In this document: one piece after another, positions 50,814 to 58,415 of the stretch
Layout: every line of letters begins with the position of its first letter
Position numbering within the stretch: position 1 is the stretch's first letter
Assembly (NCBI GenBank): GCA_041736625.1
Contig: JBGSTG010000007.1
Span: forward strand, 27,174 to 91,173
DNA from: M3007 sp041736625
GTDB taxonomy: Bacteria; Bacteroidota; Bacteroidia; Chitinophagales; Saprospiraceae
Direction of reading: 5' to 3'
DNA length: 64,000 bases
Notes under the pieces: model-generated
Seen by the model: the letters and a program-made list of their open reading frames with translations, nothing else
Database searches by the model: none
What the model was told of the DNA's origin: nothing
Position numbers and translations under genes: made by a program

Positions 50814-51641
50814 TCAGTCCATACAATCCGGGCAGGTAGATGCGCTCACCTGGGCGCCGACAGGGGCGGTGATGGTCAACTGGTAATCGCTTACGGTAGT
50901 CAATGCCGAAAATGCGACCCCACCGGAGTGCCAGTTTTGGTAATTCAGTTCATTCAGTCGCGTGAGCAGGAGATTGCAAATGCTGTATCCGCCGTTGGCT
51001 ACGCTCAACCCGCCGGCGTCATTTTTGAAGAGTACATTGAGCGGCTCCCCTGTCGCCGGCGTTACGATCACATGAGCGTATTGGCGGTTACTGGTCACCG
51101 GTAGCCGAACGTGCCAGGAAGTTGTAGACCCTTGAACGACTTCCACAGCATCCCACCCCGGCGCAAAAACACCACACGAGAGCGCCCTGTTGGATATCAG
51201 GGAATACGGCAAGATATCCAGCGTGCCTATGCCAACCGTATCGGTGGTTATTCTGGGATTCAGCATGTAATCTTTCCATCTGTACATTTGTGCATGGTTC
51301 AGCCGGATGGTTTTTCCCTGAACCCATTCGCCCTGGGGATTGCTCAATTGGAGGGTAATGTCCCAATTGCTCCTGGGGGCATATAGTCCTACCGCAACTT
51401 GCCCGCCATAAGGCGCCATTAGGGTATCCGGCAGTTGCCCCTTTAAATCTGCCCGCCGGATTATCCTGCCCAAGCTTCCTTTGGGCATCTGTACGTTGAA
51501 CACGGCGGCATAAGGTTGTTCCGACACCAAATCGAATGCGGTACCATCGGGCAAATCCTTGTAAGGGTTGTCGCAGGCCGCGAACAGGAAGAGCAGGGTA
51601 GCCGGCAGGAATGCACGAGCGTATTGAGCGAAAGTTTTCAT
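50814..51641 (-). CDS. Lipoprotein of unknown function, first gene of the cluster
   Basis: 275 residues from the ATG complementary to 51639-51641. Lipoprotein signal with positively charged start and LLFLFAAC (C23). The mature protein is beta-rich (YAAVFNVQMPKGSLGRII, GGQVAVGLYAPRSNWDITLQL, TSWHVRLPVTSNRQYAHVIV) and ends with a CPDC motif (ASTCPDCMD), possibly a redox or metal pair. No family recognised. 169 bases separate it from the next gene of the cluster, so a second promoter may lie there. It is divergent from the uncharacterised gene at 51740, 98 bases away. Confidence 0.6.
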   Translation of the reverse strand: MKTFAQYARAFLPATLLFLFAACDNPYKDLPDGTAFDLVSEQPYAAVFNVQMPKGSLGRIIRRADLKGQLPDTLMAPYGGQVAVGLYAPRSNWDITLQLSNPQGEWVQGKTIRLNHAQMYRWKDYMLNPRITTDTVGIGTLDILPYSLISNRALSCGVFAPGWDAVEVVQGSTTSWHVRLPVTSNRQYAHVIVTPATGEPLNVLFKNDAGGLSVANGGYSICNLLLTRLNELNYQNWHSGGVAFSALTTVSDYQLTITAPVGAQVSASTCPDCMD

Positions 51642-51739
51642 GCAGATGATTTTGACACAAAGAAACCACTTTGTCCGGTGCGAAATCAATTACATTTTTG
51701 ATCCATTTTTCCGCTATTTTGGCCTCCACATTAAGCAAT

Positions 51740-53221
51740 ATGAGTGATAATAAACACATATACAACGGATTGTTGTTCCAGCACCTCCGTGTGATTGAGC
51801 CGAACGAGTTCAAGCGGTTCGAGCAATTTCTCCAGTCCCCTTTCTGCAATGAGCACCCACACCCCGACCGCCAGGTTCGGCTGGCCCGGCACCTGTACAA
51901 CGCCTCAAAGGCAGACGTCCCCCCCTCCGCCGCTCCGGGCCGGTTGCAACGGCAGGTCTTCGGCGCCGCCGATGTGGCGCCCGGGGGCCTGGACAAACTG
52001 ATGAGCGCCACCCTGAAATCCTTGAAAAAGTACCTCGCCGTGCTCCAGCGCGAGGCGCACCTGGATCCGGCAGAGGACGACATTTGGCTCGCTTCCTTTT
52101 ACCGGGAACGAGGCCTGGTGCAGCGTTTTGACAAATTGGTGCATGAAATTGACAGCGAACTGAGCACACGCGCCTTTACCGGGGAGGCCTGGGCGGATGC
52201 CCGCAGGCGCCTGGAAGAGGAAAAAACCCACCAGCAAGCCTTGTACGCACATGCGCAGGGCGACCTGAACCTGTACAATACCCTTTACGCGGTGGATCAG
52301 GCGTGGTTGCTTCGCCGGCTGAAGTATTTGATGACCCTGCTGCACCTTCGCCACCAAAAACCGGTCATGGGTGAAGCTAAGAACAACGATTGGTTCGAAC
52401 CCGCGCACCCGGTTTTCGAAAACACCTTTTACCCTTCCAACCACGTGTTGCAGCTGTACGCCCTGTCGGTTCGATTGGGCCTGTGTACCGATTCAGCAGC
52501 CGGCGACGAACTATGCGACAGCCTCCTGCAGTCGCTGGACGCGCTTGGATCCGGTTTGCCTGCCGAACACCGCTCCGCCATTGAGCAGCATGCCTTGCTG
52601 TATTGTCATCGTGAAGCCTACAAAGGACGTGATATGGCGCCGCTTACCCATCGCATCTATCGGAAACAGGCCGATGAGGGCCGCATATTGCTCTATGGCA
52701 AGTTGCCCTCCGCTATTTACATCAGCGCGGTAGTTGCCGGGTTGAGGGCTGGTGAGGAGTACTGGGTGGAGGCATTTATTGAAAAATACCGCAACTATCT
52801 GCCTTCAGACGAGCACCCGGATGAGTCGTACCGTTTGTGCTGCGCCCGTTTGCACTTCCATCGCAAACAATTTCAGGAAGCGCTGGAATTGATCAAAGGC
52901 CATTTTTCCAATTTGACGCTGAATATTTTTTTCCGGGCGTTCGAAATCCAGATATTGTACGACACCGGATCACCGCTCTTCGACGCCCGCCTGGAATCCT
53001 TCAAAGTGTTTATTCACCGGGAGAAACGCATTTCGGCGGAAAAAAAAGAAACCTATAGCCGGTTTGCCAATCTGCTTTTACAGATACGCACCTCGTCGAA
53101 CCAGCTTAATCCGAAGCGGGTCGAAAAGTTGTTGGACAAGGTGCGGCGGTCCGACGGGATTGCCGAACGCGCATGGCTGTTGGAAAAACTGGAGGCGCTC
53201 AAAGCGTCGCCTTTCGTTTAG
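51740..53221 (+). CDS. Uncharacterised helical protein, family member 2
   Basis: 493 residues from ATG 51740 (MSDNKHIYNGL); the frame extends upstream without a good start. Paralogue of the 483-residue product of 19357-20808: EFKRFEQFLQSPFCNEH near residue 25, ESFKVFIHREKRISAEKKETY near 420, and AWLLEKLEAL near the end. The middle is helical, with long charged helices and TPR-like parts (YRLCCARLHFHRKQFQEALELIKGH). No signal peptide, membrane helix or catalytic motif. Its stop codon overlaps that of the convergent DEAD-box gene by 4 bases. Function unknown. Confidence 0.75.
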   Translation: MSDNKHIYNGLLFQHLRVIEPNEFKRFEQFLQSPFCNEHPHPDRQVRLARHLYNASKADVPPSAAPGRLQRQVFGAADVAPGGLDKLMSATLKSLKKYLAVLQREAHLDPAEDDIWLASFYRERGLVQRFDKLVHEIDSELSTRAFTGEAWADARRRLEEEKTHQQALYAHAQGDLNLYNTLYAVDQAWLLRRLKYLMTLLHLRHQKPVMGEAKNNDWFEPAHPVFENTFYPSNHVLQLYALSVRLGLCTDSAAGDELCDSLLQSLDALGSGLPAEHRSAIEQHALLYCHREAYKGRDMAPLTHRIYRKQADEGRILLYGKLPSAIYISAVVAGLRAGEEYWVEAFIEKYRNYLPSDEHPDESYRLCCARLHFHRKQFQEALELIKGHFSNLTLNIFFRAFEIQILYDTGSPLFDARLESFKVFIHREKRISAEKKETYSRFANLLLQIRTSSNQLNPKRVEKLLDKVRRSDGIAERAWLLEKLEALKASPFV

Positions 53222-54906
53222 CGCCGCCCCTTATAACCGCTTTTTTGAAACGGTTTTTGACCGCCGTACCCGCGTTTTTCGGGTCTGCCTTCGCCCTCAG
53301 GCGACGCATCGTCCACCCGCAAGCGCCGTCCGTTCAGGTTAAACGCAGGCAGTTCGCGTTTGATGGCGTTCAGGTAGGCGGCGTCCACGTCGAAGTGGGT
53401 GTGCGTTTTGCGCAGGTCGATCTGGCCGACGGCCTGCCGGGGCACCCCTGCGCCTTCCTGGAGCAGTTGCAAAAACTCGCTTTTACTGACGCCGTCCATG
53501 CTGCCCACGTTTACAAACAGCCGCACCTGGCTGCCGTCGGCGAGGACGGCAGGCGACACCTTGCGGCGTTCGCCGCGTTCGGGCGGGTTGATGTCCGGCG
53601 CATTGCGGTAATAGGCGAGGAACCGGTTTAGTTCCACGCTGGCGAACCGTTTGATGAGCTCTTCCTTGGTCAGGTCCTTGAGTTCTTCGTAGATGGCGGG
53701 CATGTACGGCTCAATTTCGGCCTGTTTGACCTCCTGGTTGTGGATGGCTTTGATGATGTGAAACAGCTGGCGTTCGCACACGTCGGCGCCCGTCGGCAGC
53801 TTTTGCTTGCTGAAGACCGTTTTGGCGCGCCGTTCGATCTGGTGGATTTTTTCCTCGAATTTGGACGTGATGATGCTGATGGACACGCCGGTGTGCCCGG
53901 CCCGGCCGGTGCGTCCGCTGCGGTGGGTGTACACTTCCGGCTCGTCGGGCAGGCCGTAGTTGATCACGTGGCTGATCTCGCTCACGTCGATGCCGCGTGC
54001 GGCCACGTCGGTGGCGATGAGCAGTTGCAGGTTGCGTTCACGGAAGCGCTGCATGACGCGGTCGCGGTCGGCCTGGGCGAGGTCGCCGTGCAGGGCTTCA
54101 GCGTCGTAGCCGTCGCGGATCATTTGTTCGGCCACCTCTTTGGTTTCATTTTTGGTGCGGCAGAAGATGAGGGAATAGATGCCCGGATTGGCGTCCACCA
54201 CGCGTTTGAGGGCGGCGTAGCGGTGCTCGTTGCGGCACACGTAGTAGATGTGTTCGATGTTGGCGTTGCCTACGTTGGGGGTGCCCGCGCTCAGCTCCCT
54301 GGGCTCCTTCATGTAGTTGCGGGCGATGGCGCGCACTTCGGGCGGCATCGTGGCTGAAAACAGCCAGGTGGACTTGCGGCCTTCGGCAGCAGACAGGATG
54401 GTTTCGATGTCTTCGCGAAAGCCCATGTTGAGCATCTCGTCGGCCTCGTCGAGCACCACGCAACTTACGCCGGCAAGCTTGACGGCCTTGCGGTCAATCA
54501 GGTCGATGAGCCGGCCGGGCGTGGCCACCACGATTTGTGCGCCGCCCTTGATCAGGCGCATCTGCTCGGTGATGGATGCGCCGCCGTACACGGCAACGAT
54601 CTTGTACTGGCGGGCAAACTGAGCGTAACGCTCCAGATCCGCCGCTACCTGTACGCACAGTTCGCGGGTGGGGCACAACACGAGCGCCTGCACCTGCTGA
54701 AGGTCGGGGTCGATGTTTTGCAGAAGCGGAAGGCCGAAAGCGGCCGTTTTCCCGGTGCCCGTTTGGGCCAGCGCGATGATGTCGTTCTCCGCCTGAAGGG
54801 CGGCAGGGATCACCATGAGTTGTACGGGGGTGGGCGTGTCGAAACCCAGGGCGATGATGCCCTTCAGCAGGTCGTCCTGGATACCCAGGTCTTGGAAAGA
54901 AGTCAT
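53218..54906 (-). CDS. DEAD-box ATP-dependent RNA helicase, CsdA/DbpA type
   Basis: 562 residues. Q motif (FQDLGIQ, GFDTPTPVQ), motif I AQTGTGKT (47-54), motif Ia PTREL, motif II DEAD (153-156), motif III SAT (184-186), motif V ATDVAARGIDV and motif VI HRSGRTGR: a complete helicase core to about residue 370. Residues about 470-540 form a DbpA-type RNA-binding domain (VRLFVNVGSMDGVSKSEFLQLL, IDLRKTHTHFDV). The last 25 residues are Gly/Lys/Arg-rich. Such proteins remodel rRNA during ribosome assembly and help at low temperature. The gene has an unusually long leader (about 215 bases) with an inverted repeat beside the start codon, see 54914-55012. Confidence 0.93.
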   Translation of the reverse strand: MTSFQDLGIQDDLLKGIIALGFDTPTPVQLMVIPAALQAENDIIALAQTGTGKTAAFGLPLLQNIDPDLQQVQALVLCPTRELCVQVAADLERYAQFARQYKIVAVYGGASITEQMRLIKGGAQIVVATPGRLIDLIDRKAVKLAGVSCVVLDEADEMLNMGFREDIETILSAAEGRKSTWLFSATMPPEVRAIARNYMKEPRELSAGTPNVGNANIEHIYYVCRNEHRYAALKRVVDANPGIYSLIFCRTKNETKEVAEQMIRDGYDAEALHGDLAQADRDRVMQRFRERNLQLLIATDVAARGIDVSEISHVINYGLPDEPEVYTHRSGRTGRAGHTGVSISIITSKFEEKIHQIERRAKTVFSKQKLPTGADVCERQLFHIIKAIHNQEVKQAEIEPYMPAIYEELKDLTKEELIKRFASVELNRFLAYYRNAPDINPPERGERRKVSPAVLADGSQVRLFVNVGSMDGVSKSEFLQLLQEGAGVPRQAVGQIDLRKTHTHFDVDAAYLNAIKRELPAFNLNGRRLRVDDASPEGEGRPEKRGYGGQKPFQKSGYKGRR

Positions 54907-54913
54907 GAAAAAA

Positions 54914-55012
54914 CAATAATCGAGTTACAACATACCGGCAGCCCTGCACTCGACAACTTGGCTTCCGGCTTTTTGATGCGCGCAAATTTTATTTTACAAA
55001 ACTCGATTATTG
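54914..55012 (-). promoter_or_regulatory. Start-proximal inverted repeat in the helicase leader
   Basis: CAATAATCGAGTT at 54914-54926 is the exact complement of AACTCGATTATTG at 55000-55012 (13 base pairs, 73 bases between). On the minus-strand RNA the 3' arm lies 7 bases before the helicase ATG, so folding would bury the ribosome entry site. The 54907-55319 gap (413 bases) otherwise holds the helicase promoter box and no gene. Confidence 0.6.
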
Positions 55013-55129
55013 CACTGAACCCTGTGGACGCGGCCCAAAAGGCGTTTTGTGTCAAACAAAATTTGCTTTTTGACTTCGACAGGTCTTGCCCGCCGGAGAT
55101 TGTTTGGACGAATTTTTTTTAAAAGGCCA

Positions 55130-55137
55130 CAAAGATA
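55130..55137 (-). promoter_or_regulatory. -7 promoter box for the helicase gene
   Basis: CAAAGATA on the plus strand reads TATCTTTG on the minus strand, an exact TAnnTTTG. No -33 element was seen at the normal distance. Predicted leader to the ATG at 54906 is about 215 bases. Confidence 0.45.
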
Positions 55138-55319
55138 ATGGATTTTCCCGAAGTCGGGACAGGATTTTTTAAATTGGACAGACAAGATTTGGATGCTTTT
55201 TTTTACGCATCCTATTCAATGGCTTCTTTGCCGGATAAAAAAATGGCGCCACCCAACCTTTTCCGGTCCACAAACCGTCTATTACATCGTTATGTAAGTC
55301 GGAGGTTCAAATCCCATCC

Positions 55320-55922
55320 ATGTTTCAAAAAACGTTCAAAACCGAAGAGGCCCTGGTGTCCGGCTGTGTGCGCAACGACCGGCGCGCGCAGGAGGCACTG
55401 TTCAGGCGGTTTTTCCCCGCCATGTACGCCATGTGCATTCGGCATATGAACGACCGGGATGCGGCGGTAGAGGTAGTGAACGCGGGACTCCTGCAGGTTT
55501 TTTTGAAAATACACACCTACGCCTTCCGGGGTAGCCTGGAGGGGTGGATAAGGCGCATCGTTTACCACAGCATCGCCGATCATTACCGAAAAAATGCCCG
55601 ATACGCCCATTTTCTGGTATTGGAAGAGAAGGAAGGTTCGGACAGCACCGTAAATGCGGGTTTGCACACCTGTTTTGAAGCCGACATCCTGACCGCCGTG
55701 GGTGAATTGCCGCCCGCCACCCGGGAGGTGTTCCGCCTCTATGCGCTGGAAGGGTACACCCACGTTGAAATCGCGGAAGAACTGCACATTAGCGAAGGTA
55801 CCAGCAAGTGGCACTTGTCCAATGCGCGCCAAATCTTGCGCACATACCTCGAACAGCACGGATACGATTCGTACACGAGCGAGGCGATGGCTTCAAGCCA
55901 TCGCCTCGCTTACAAGCCCTAA
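55320..55922 (+). CDS. RNA polymerase sigma factor, sigma-70 family (ECF type)
   Basis: 200 residues. Region 2 (about 10-90): EEALVSGCVRNDRRAQEALFRRF, DAAVEVVNAGLLQVFLKI and SLEGWIRRIVYHSIADHYRK. Region 4 (about 130-185): LPPATREVFRLYALEGYTHVEIAEELHI with recognition helix EGTSKWHLSNARQILR. This is the classic Bacteroidota ECF layout. The final 14 or so residues (SEAMASSHRLAYKP) are encoded by a palindromic repeat (55878-55910), so the original C-terminus was probably shorter or different. The membrane/barrel gene follows after 4 bases and is the likely anti-sigma partner. Confidence 0.9.
   Translation: MFQKTFKTEEALVSGCVRNDRRAQEALFRRFFPAMYAMCIRHMNDRDAAVEVVNAGLLQVFLKIHTYAFRGSLEGWIRRIVYHSIADHYRKNARYAHFLVLEEKEGSDSTVNAGLHTCFEADILTAVGELPPATREVFRLYALEGYTHVEIAEELHISEGTSKWHLSNARQILRTYLEQHGYDSYTSEAMASSHRLAYKP
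55878..55910. repeat. Palindromic repeat inside the sigma factor 3' end
   Basis: Perfect 16-base arms (55878-55893 and 55895-55910) around a single C. The core GATGGCTTCAAGCC is shared with the outer arms of the element at 23616-23821, indicating a dispersed palindrome family. It overlaps the last codons of the sigma gene and ends 16 bases before the next start codon. Confidence 0.85.
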
Positions 55923-55926
55923 CATC

Positions 55927-57054
55927 ATGAAGCGACCCGAACACGATCTATTGGAAGACCAGGCCTGGGCTGCGCTGCGCGCGCGCCTGGATGAGGAGAT
56001 GCCGGAAAAGCCGCGCAGGCGCCTCCTCGCCTGGTGGTTTTTGCTGTTGCTGCTTACCGGACTGCTCTTTTCCTGGATTTTCACCCGTCCTGTTCGGGCG
56101 CCCGAAACGCCCCGGGCGGCGGCCGGTAGTGGGTCGTCGGCGGTCGGTAGTGGGTTGTCGGCGGTCGGTAGTGGGTTGTCGGTTGTCGGTGGTCGGCCTG
56201 CGGTTATCGTTGGCGGGTTATCGGCGGTCGGTGGTTGGGAGCGGGGGAGTGGTGGGGCATTCGACCGGGAAAGTCATCAGGAGCAGGTGGAAGGCGAAGC
56301 GGATTTGGCTGCCGGGAATCAACATCCGGATAGCGATATGACGCGTCTGGCGGTGTTGCCGCACGTTGCGCCTTCGGTTGTTTGCGAGTATGCTCCAGCG
56401 GTGACAGCAGCGGCAGACCATCAAGCGGTCATTCGCCCGCACCGGGACGCAAGCCGGGTGTGGACGCCGCTACTGGGCGTGCAGACGGGTTGGCGCAACG
56501 TGCCCCGTCCCGATGAAGTGGGCCTGTTGGCCGGGGTCGAATGGCAGCCGCGGGGCGCTTCTTTCGGTTTGCGTGCGGGACTGGCTTACCGATATGCCAA
56601 CACGGAAGCGGTGTCACCTTCCCTAGTTCGTTTGGTTGACCAGTCCCGATTCCCGGACTATCTGGAATCCTTTCAGGCGCCCGGGTCGACCAACAGCCTG
56701 ACGCCGGGTGGAGATGTGCTGGAGGTGCCGGTCACGCACCGACATATTGTGGAAATGCCCGTTCAGGTGTTCTGGCAGCCCCGGCCGGCGTTCCGACTGT
56801 ATGCTGGAATGGCCCCCGGATACGTTTTGGGGGTGCAAATCGGCGACACAGGTCGGTACAACCAGGAAAAACTCGTCCGGTTGGATCGCAACGCTTTGCT
56901 GCGCAAGCAAGTACTGGAAGAAAATTCGCGCTGGCTTGCGCCGGGGCTCTTTGGCGCCGGCTTCCGTTGGGGCAGGCGCTGGGAGGCGACGGTTATGTGG
57001 CGCACCTCGGGAAGCGTGCATACCGGGCTGCAATACCGGTTCGGCCCTCGTTAA
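55927..57054 (+). CDS. Membrane protein with N-terminal regulator-like segment and C-terminal beta-barrel-like domain
   Basis: 375 residues from ATG 55927; upstream frame overlaps the sigma gene and is rejected. Residues 1-33: charged cytoplasmic helix (DLLEDQAWAALRARLDEEMPEKP). One TM helix at about 36-54 (LAWWFLLLLLTGLLFSWIF). Residues about 66-104 (Gly/Ser/Val-rich) are encoded by a heptanucleotide array (56125-56236). Residues about 170-375 have alternating strands with aromatic ends (LLAGVEWQPRGASFGLRAGLAYRY, HIVEMPVQVFWQPRPAFRLYAGMAPGYVLG, TGLQYRFGPR), as in small outer-membrane barrels of the PorT-like kind. The mixture of inner-membrane anchor and barrel-like domain recurs next to Bacteroidota ECF sigma genes. 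Probable anti-sigma regulator. Confidence 0.7.
   Translation: MKRPEHDLLEDQAWAALRARLDEEMPEKPRRRLLAWWFLLLLLTGLLFSWIFTRPVRAPETPRAAAGSGSSAVGSGLSAVGSGLSVVGGRPAVIVGGLSAVGGWERGSGGAFDRESHQEQVEGEADLAAGNQHPDSDMTRLAVLPHVAPSVVCEYAPAVTAAADHQAVIRPHRDASRVWTPLLGVQTGWRNVPRPDEVGLLAGVEWQPRGASFGLRAGLAYRYANTEAVSPSLVRLVDQSRFPDYLESFQAPGSTNSLTPGGDVLEVPVTHRHIVEMPVQVFWQPRPAFRLYAGMAPGYVLGVQIGDTGRYNQEKLVRLDRNALLRKQVLEENSRWLAPGLFGAGFRWGRRWEATVMWRTSGSVHTGLQYRFGPR
56125..56236. repeat. Heptanucleotide array inside a coding sequence
   Basis: Ten consecutive 7-mers (GGTAGTG, GGTCGTC, GGCGGTC, GGTAGTG, GGTTGTC, GGCGGTC, GGTAGTG, GGTTGTC, GGTTGTC, GGTGGTC), then broken units and a final GGTTATC-GGCGGTC. Two of the unit types (GGCGGTC, GGTTGTC) are identical to those at 11811-11929. 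Encodes the low-complexity segment of the membrane protein. Confidence 0.85.
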
Positions 57055-57092
57055 ATGCGTGTTAAAGCCATTTTTCTCAAGCAATCAATGCC

Positions 57093-57100
57093 TAATTTTG
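57093..57100 (+). promoter_or_regulatory. -7 promoter box for the LVIVD-repeat lipoprotein
   Basis: TAATTTTG, exact TAnnTTTG, 36 bases before the ATG at 57137. No clear -33 element. Confidence 0.4.
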
Positions 57101-57136
57101 TAGCGTCTCCTTTGCACACCAGTCAAAATCCATGTT

Positions 57137-58402
57137 ATGAAACCACATTTGTTCTTTTTCCTGTTTTCCCTGTCCGGTTTGTTCTTCTCCGGTTGTCTGG
57201 AGGACGATTGTCGCACCACCCGCACGTACATGCAACTCGATCCGGTATTTAAATCGGAAACGGAGTGCCGGGCGGCGCTCACCGTTGAGGGCCCGCACCA
57301 CGTGGATGCGCCTGCCAAAATATATGCGTGGAAGCAATACCTGTTCATCAATGAGCGACAACAAGGGATTCTGGTACTGGACAACAGCAACCCGGATGCA
57401 CCGCAGCCCCTGACCTTCTGGCGGCTGCCCGGAAACGTGGATTTCGTGGTTCGCGGAAACTACCTTTACGCCGATCAGTACATGGATCTGGTGACCATAG
57501 ACATCAGCAATGTGCTGGCACCCAAACTGGTGTGCCGCGCGCAAAACACGTTTCACTTGTTCGGCAGCGACCCGCAGCAAGGGTACATCGTGGGATATAC
57601 GCAGACACCTGTCAGCGAGGAGCTCGACTGCAAGGATTCCCGTTTTAACGACTCCTGGTTTGTTGGGGCCGGTAATGCCATTTTTGTAGAAACGAACATG
57701 TTTTCGTCACTCGCCGCCACCTCGGCTTTCGGGGCGCAAAGCGCAGTGGATGCCGTGGTGGGCGGAATTGCCGGGTCCTACACCCGTTTTGCCCAGCACC
57801 CCGACTACCTGTACATCATAGACAACACCTCACTCAGCACGTTTGACGTGCAAAACCCCCTGTGCCCCGAACTGGAACAAACGCAACAGATCGGTTGGAA
57901 CATCGAAACCATCTTCCCCTGGAATGAATGGCTGTTTGTGGGCTCCAGCGATGCGGTGTACATTTTCGACAATTCCATTCCCCAGCGGCCAAGGCTGGCC
58001 CAGACGTTCCAGCATGCCAGCGGCTGCGACCCGGTGATTTGCGACGACCGCCACGCGTACGTGACCATCCGAAACGGTTTGACCTGCGAGGGATTTGTCA
58101 ACCAGCTTGAAGTCATCGACATCACCACTTTGCCCAATGCCCAGCTCCGGAACACCTATTCCCTGGTTAACCCCCGCGGCCTGGCGCTGAACAGCACCCA
58201 CCTGTTCGTGTGCGACGACGGGCTCAAGGTTTTCGACAAAACCAACAGCCCCAACCTGCGCCAGGTCGCCCATTTCAGGAACATCGACGCCTATGATGCC
58301 CTGATGGTGGACCCCACGCACCTGGTTATCATTGCCACCAACGGTGTCTTTCAGTTCGATGTGACGGACCCGACGAATCCCACCCTGGTGAGTGAACTGT
58401 AA
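57137..58402 (+). CDS. LVIVD-repeat-type propeller lipoprotein
   Basis: 421 residues. Lipoprotein signal MKPHLFFFLFSLSGLFFSGC (C20). The mature protein has seven or so repeats of the form 'YLF[VI].., G[IL].V[LF]D.[SN].P..P': LFINERQQGILVLDNSNPDAP, YLYADQYMDLVTIDISNVLAP, LYIIDNTSLSTFDVQNPLCP, LFVGSSDAVYIFDNSIPQRP, LFVCDDGLKVFDKTNSPN, LVIIATNGVFQFDVTDPTNP. These match LVIVD-type blades of a cell-surface propeller. Function unknown. The following gene starts 13 bases after this stop codon, so the two are in one operon. Confidence 0.85.
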   Translation: MKPHLFFFLFSLSGLFFSGCLEDDCRTTRTYMQLDPVFKSETECRAALTVEGPHHVDAPAKIYAWKQYLFINERQQGILVLDNSNPDAPQPLTFWRLPGNVDFVVRGNYLYADQYMDLVTIDISNVLAPKLVCRAQNTFHLFGSDPQQGYIVGYTQTPVSEELDCKDSRFNDSWFVGAGNAIFVETNMFSSLAATSAFGAQSAVDAVVGGIAGSYTRFAQHPDYLYIIDNTSLSTFDVQNPLCPELEQTQQIGWNIETIFPWNEWLFVGSSDAVYIFDNSIPQRPRLAQTFQHASGCDPVICDDRHAYVTIRNGLTCEGFVNQLEVIDITTLPNAQLRNTYSLVNPRGLALNSTHLFVCDDGLKVFDKTNSPNLRQVAHFRNIDAYDALMVDPTHLVIIATNGVFQFDVTDPTNPTLVSEL

Positions 58403-58415
58403 CCTGCGTTCTGTC

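Noticed and set aside
55262..55319. tRNA-like 3' half before the sigma gene (GTCGGAGGTTCAAATCCCATCC)-type reading
   Set aside because: The T-arm stem does not close properly, the hairpin before it has the wrong loop length and no 5' acceptor strand is present; probably chance resemblance.
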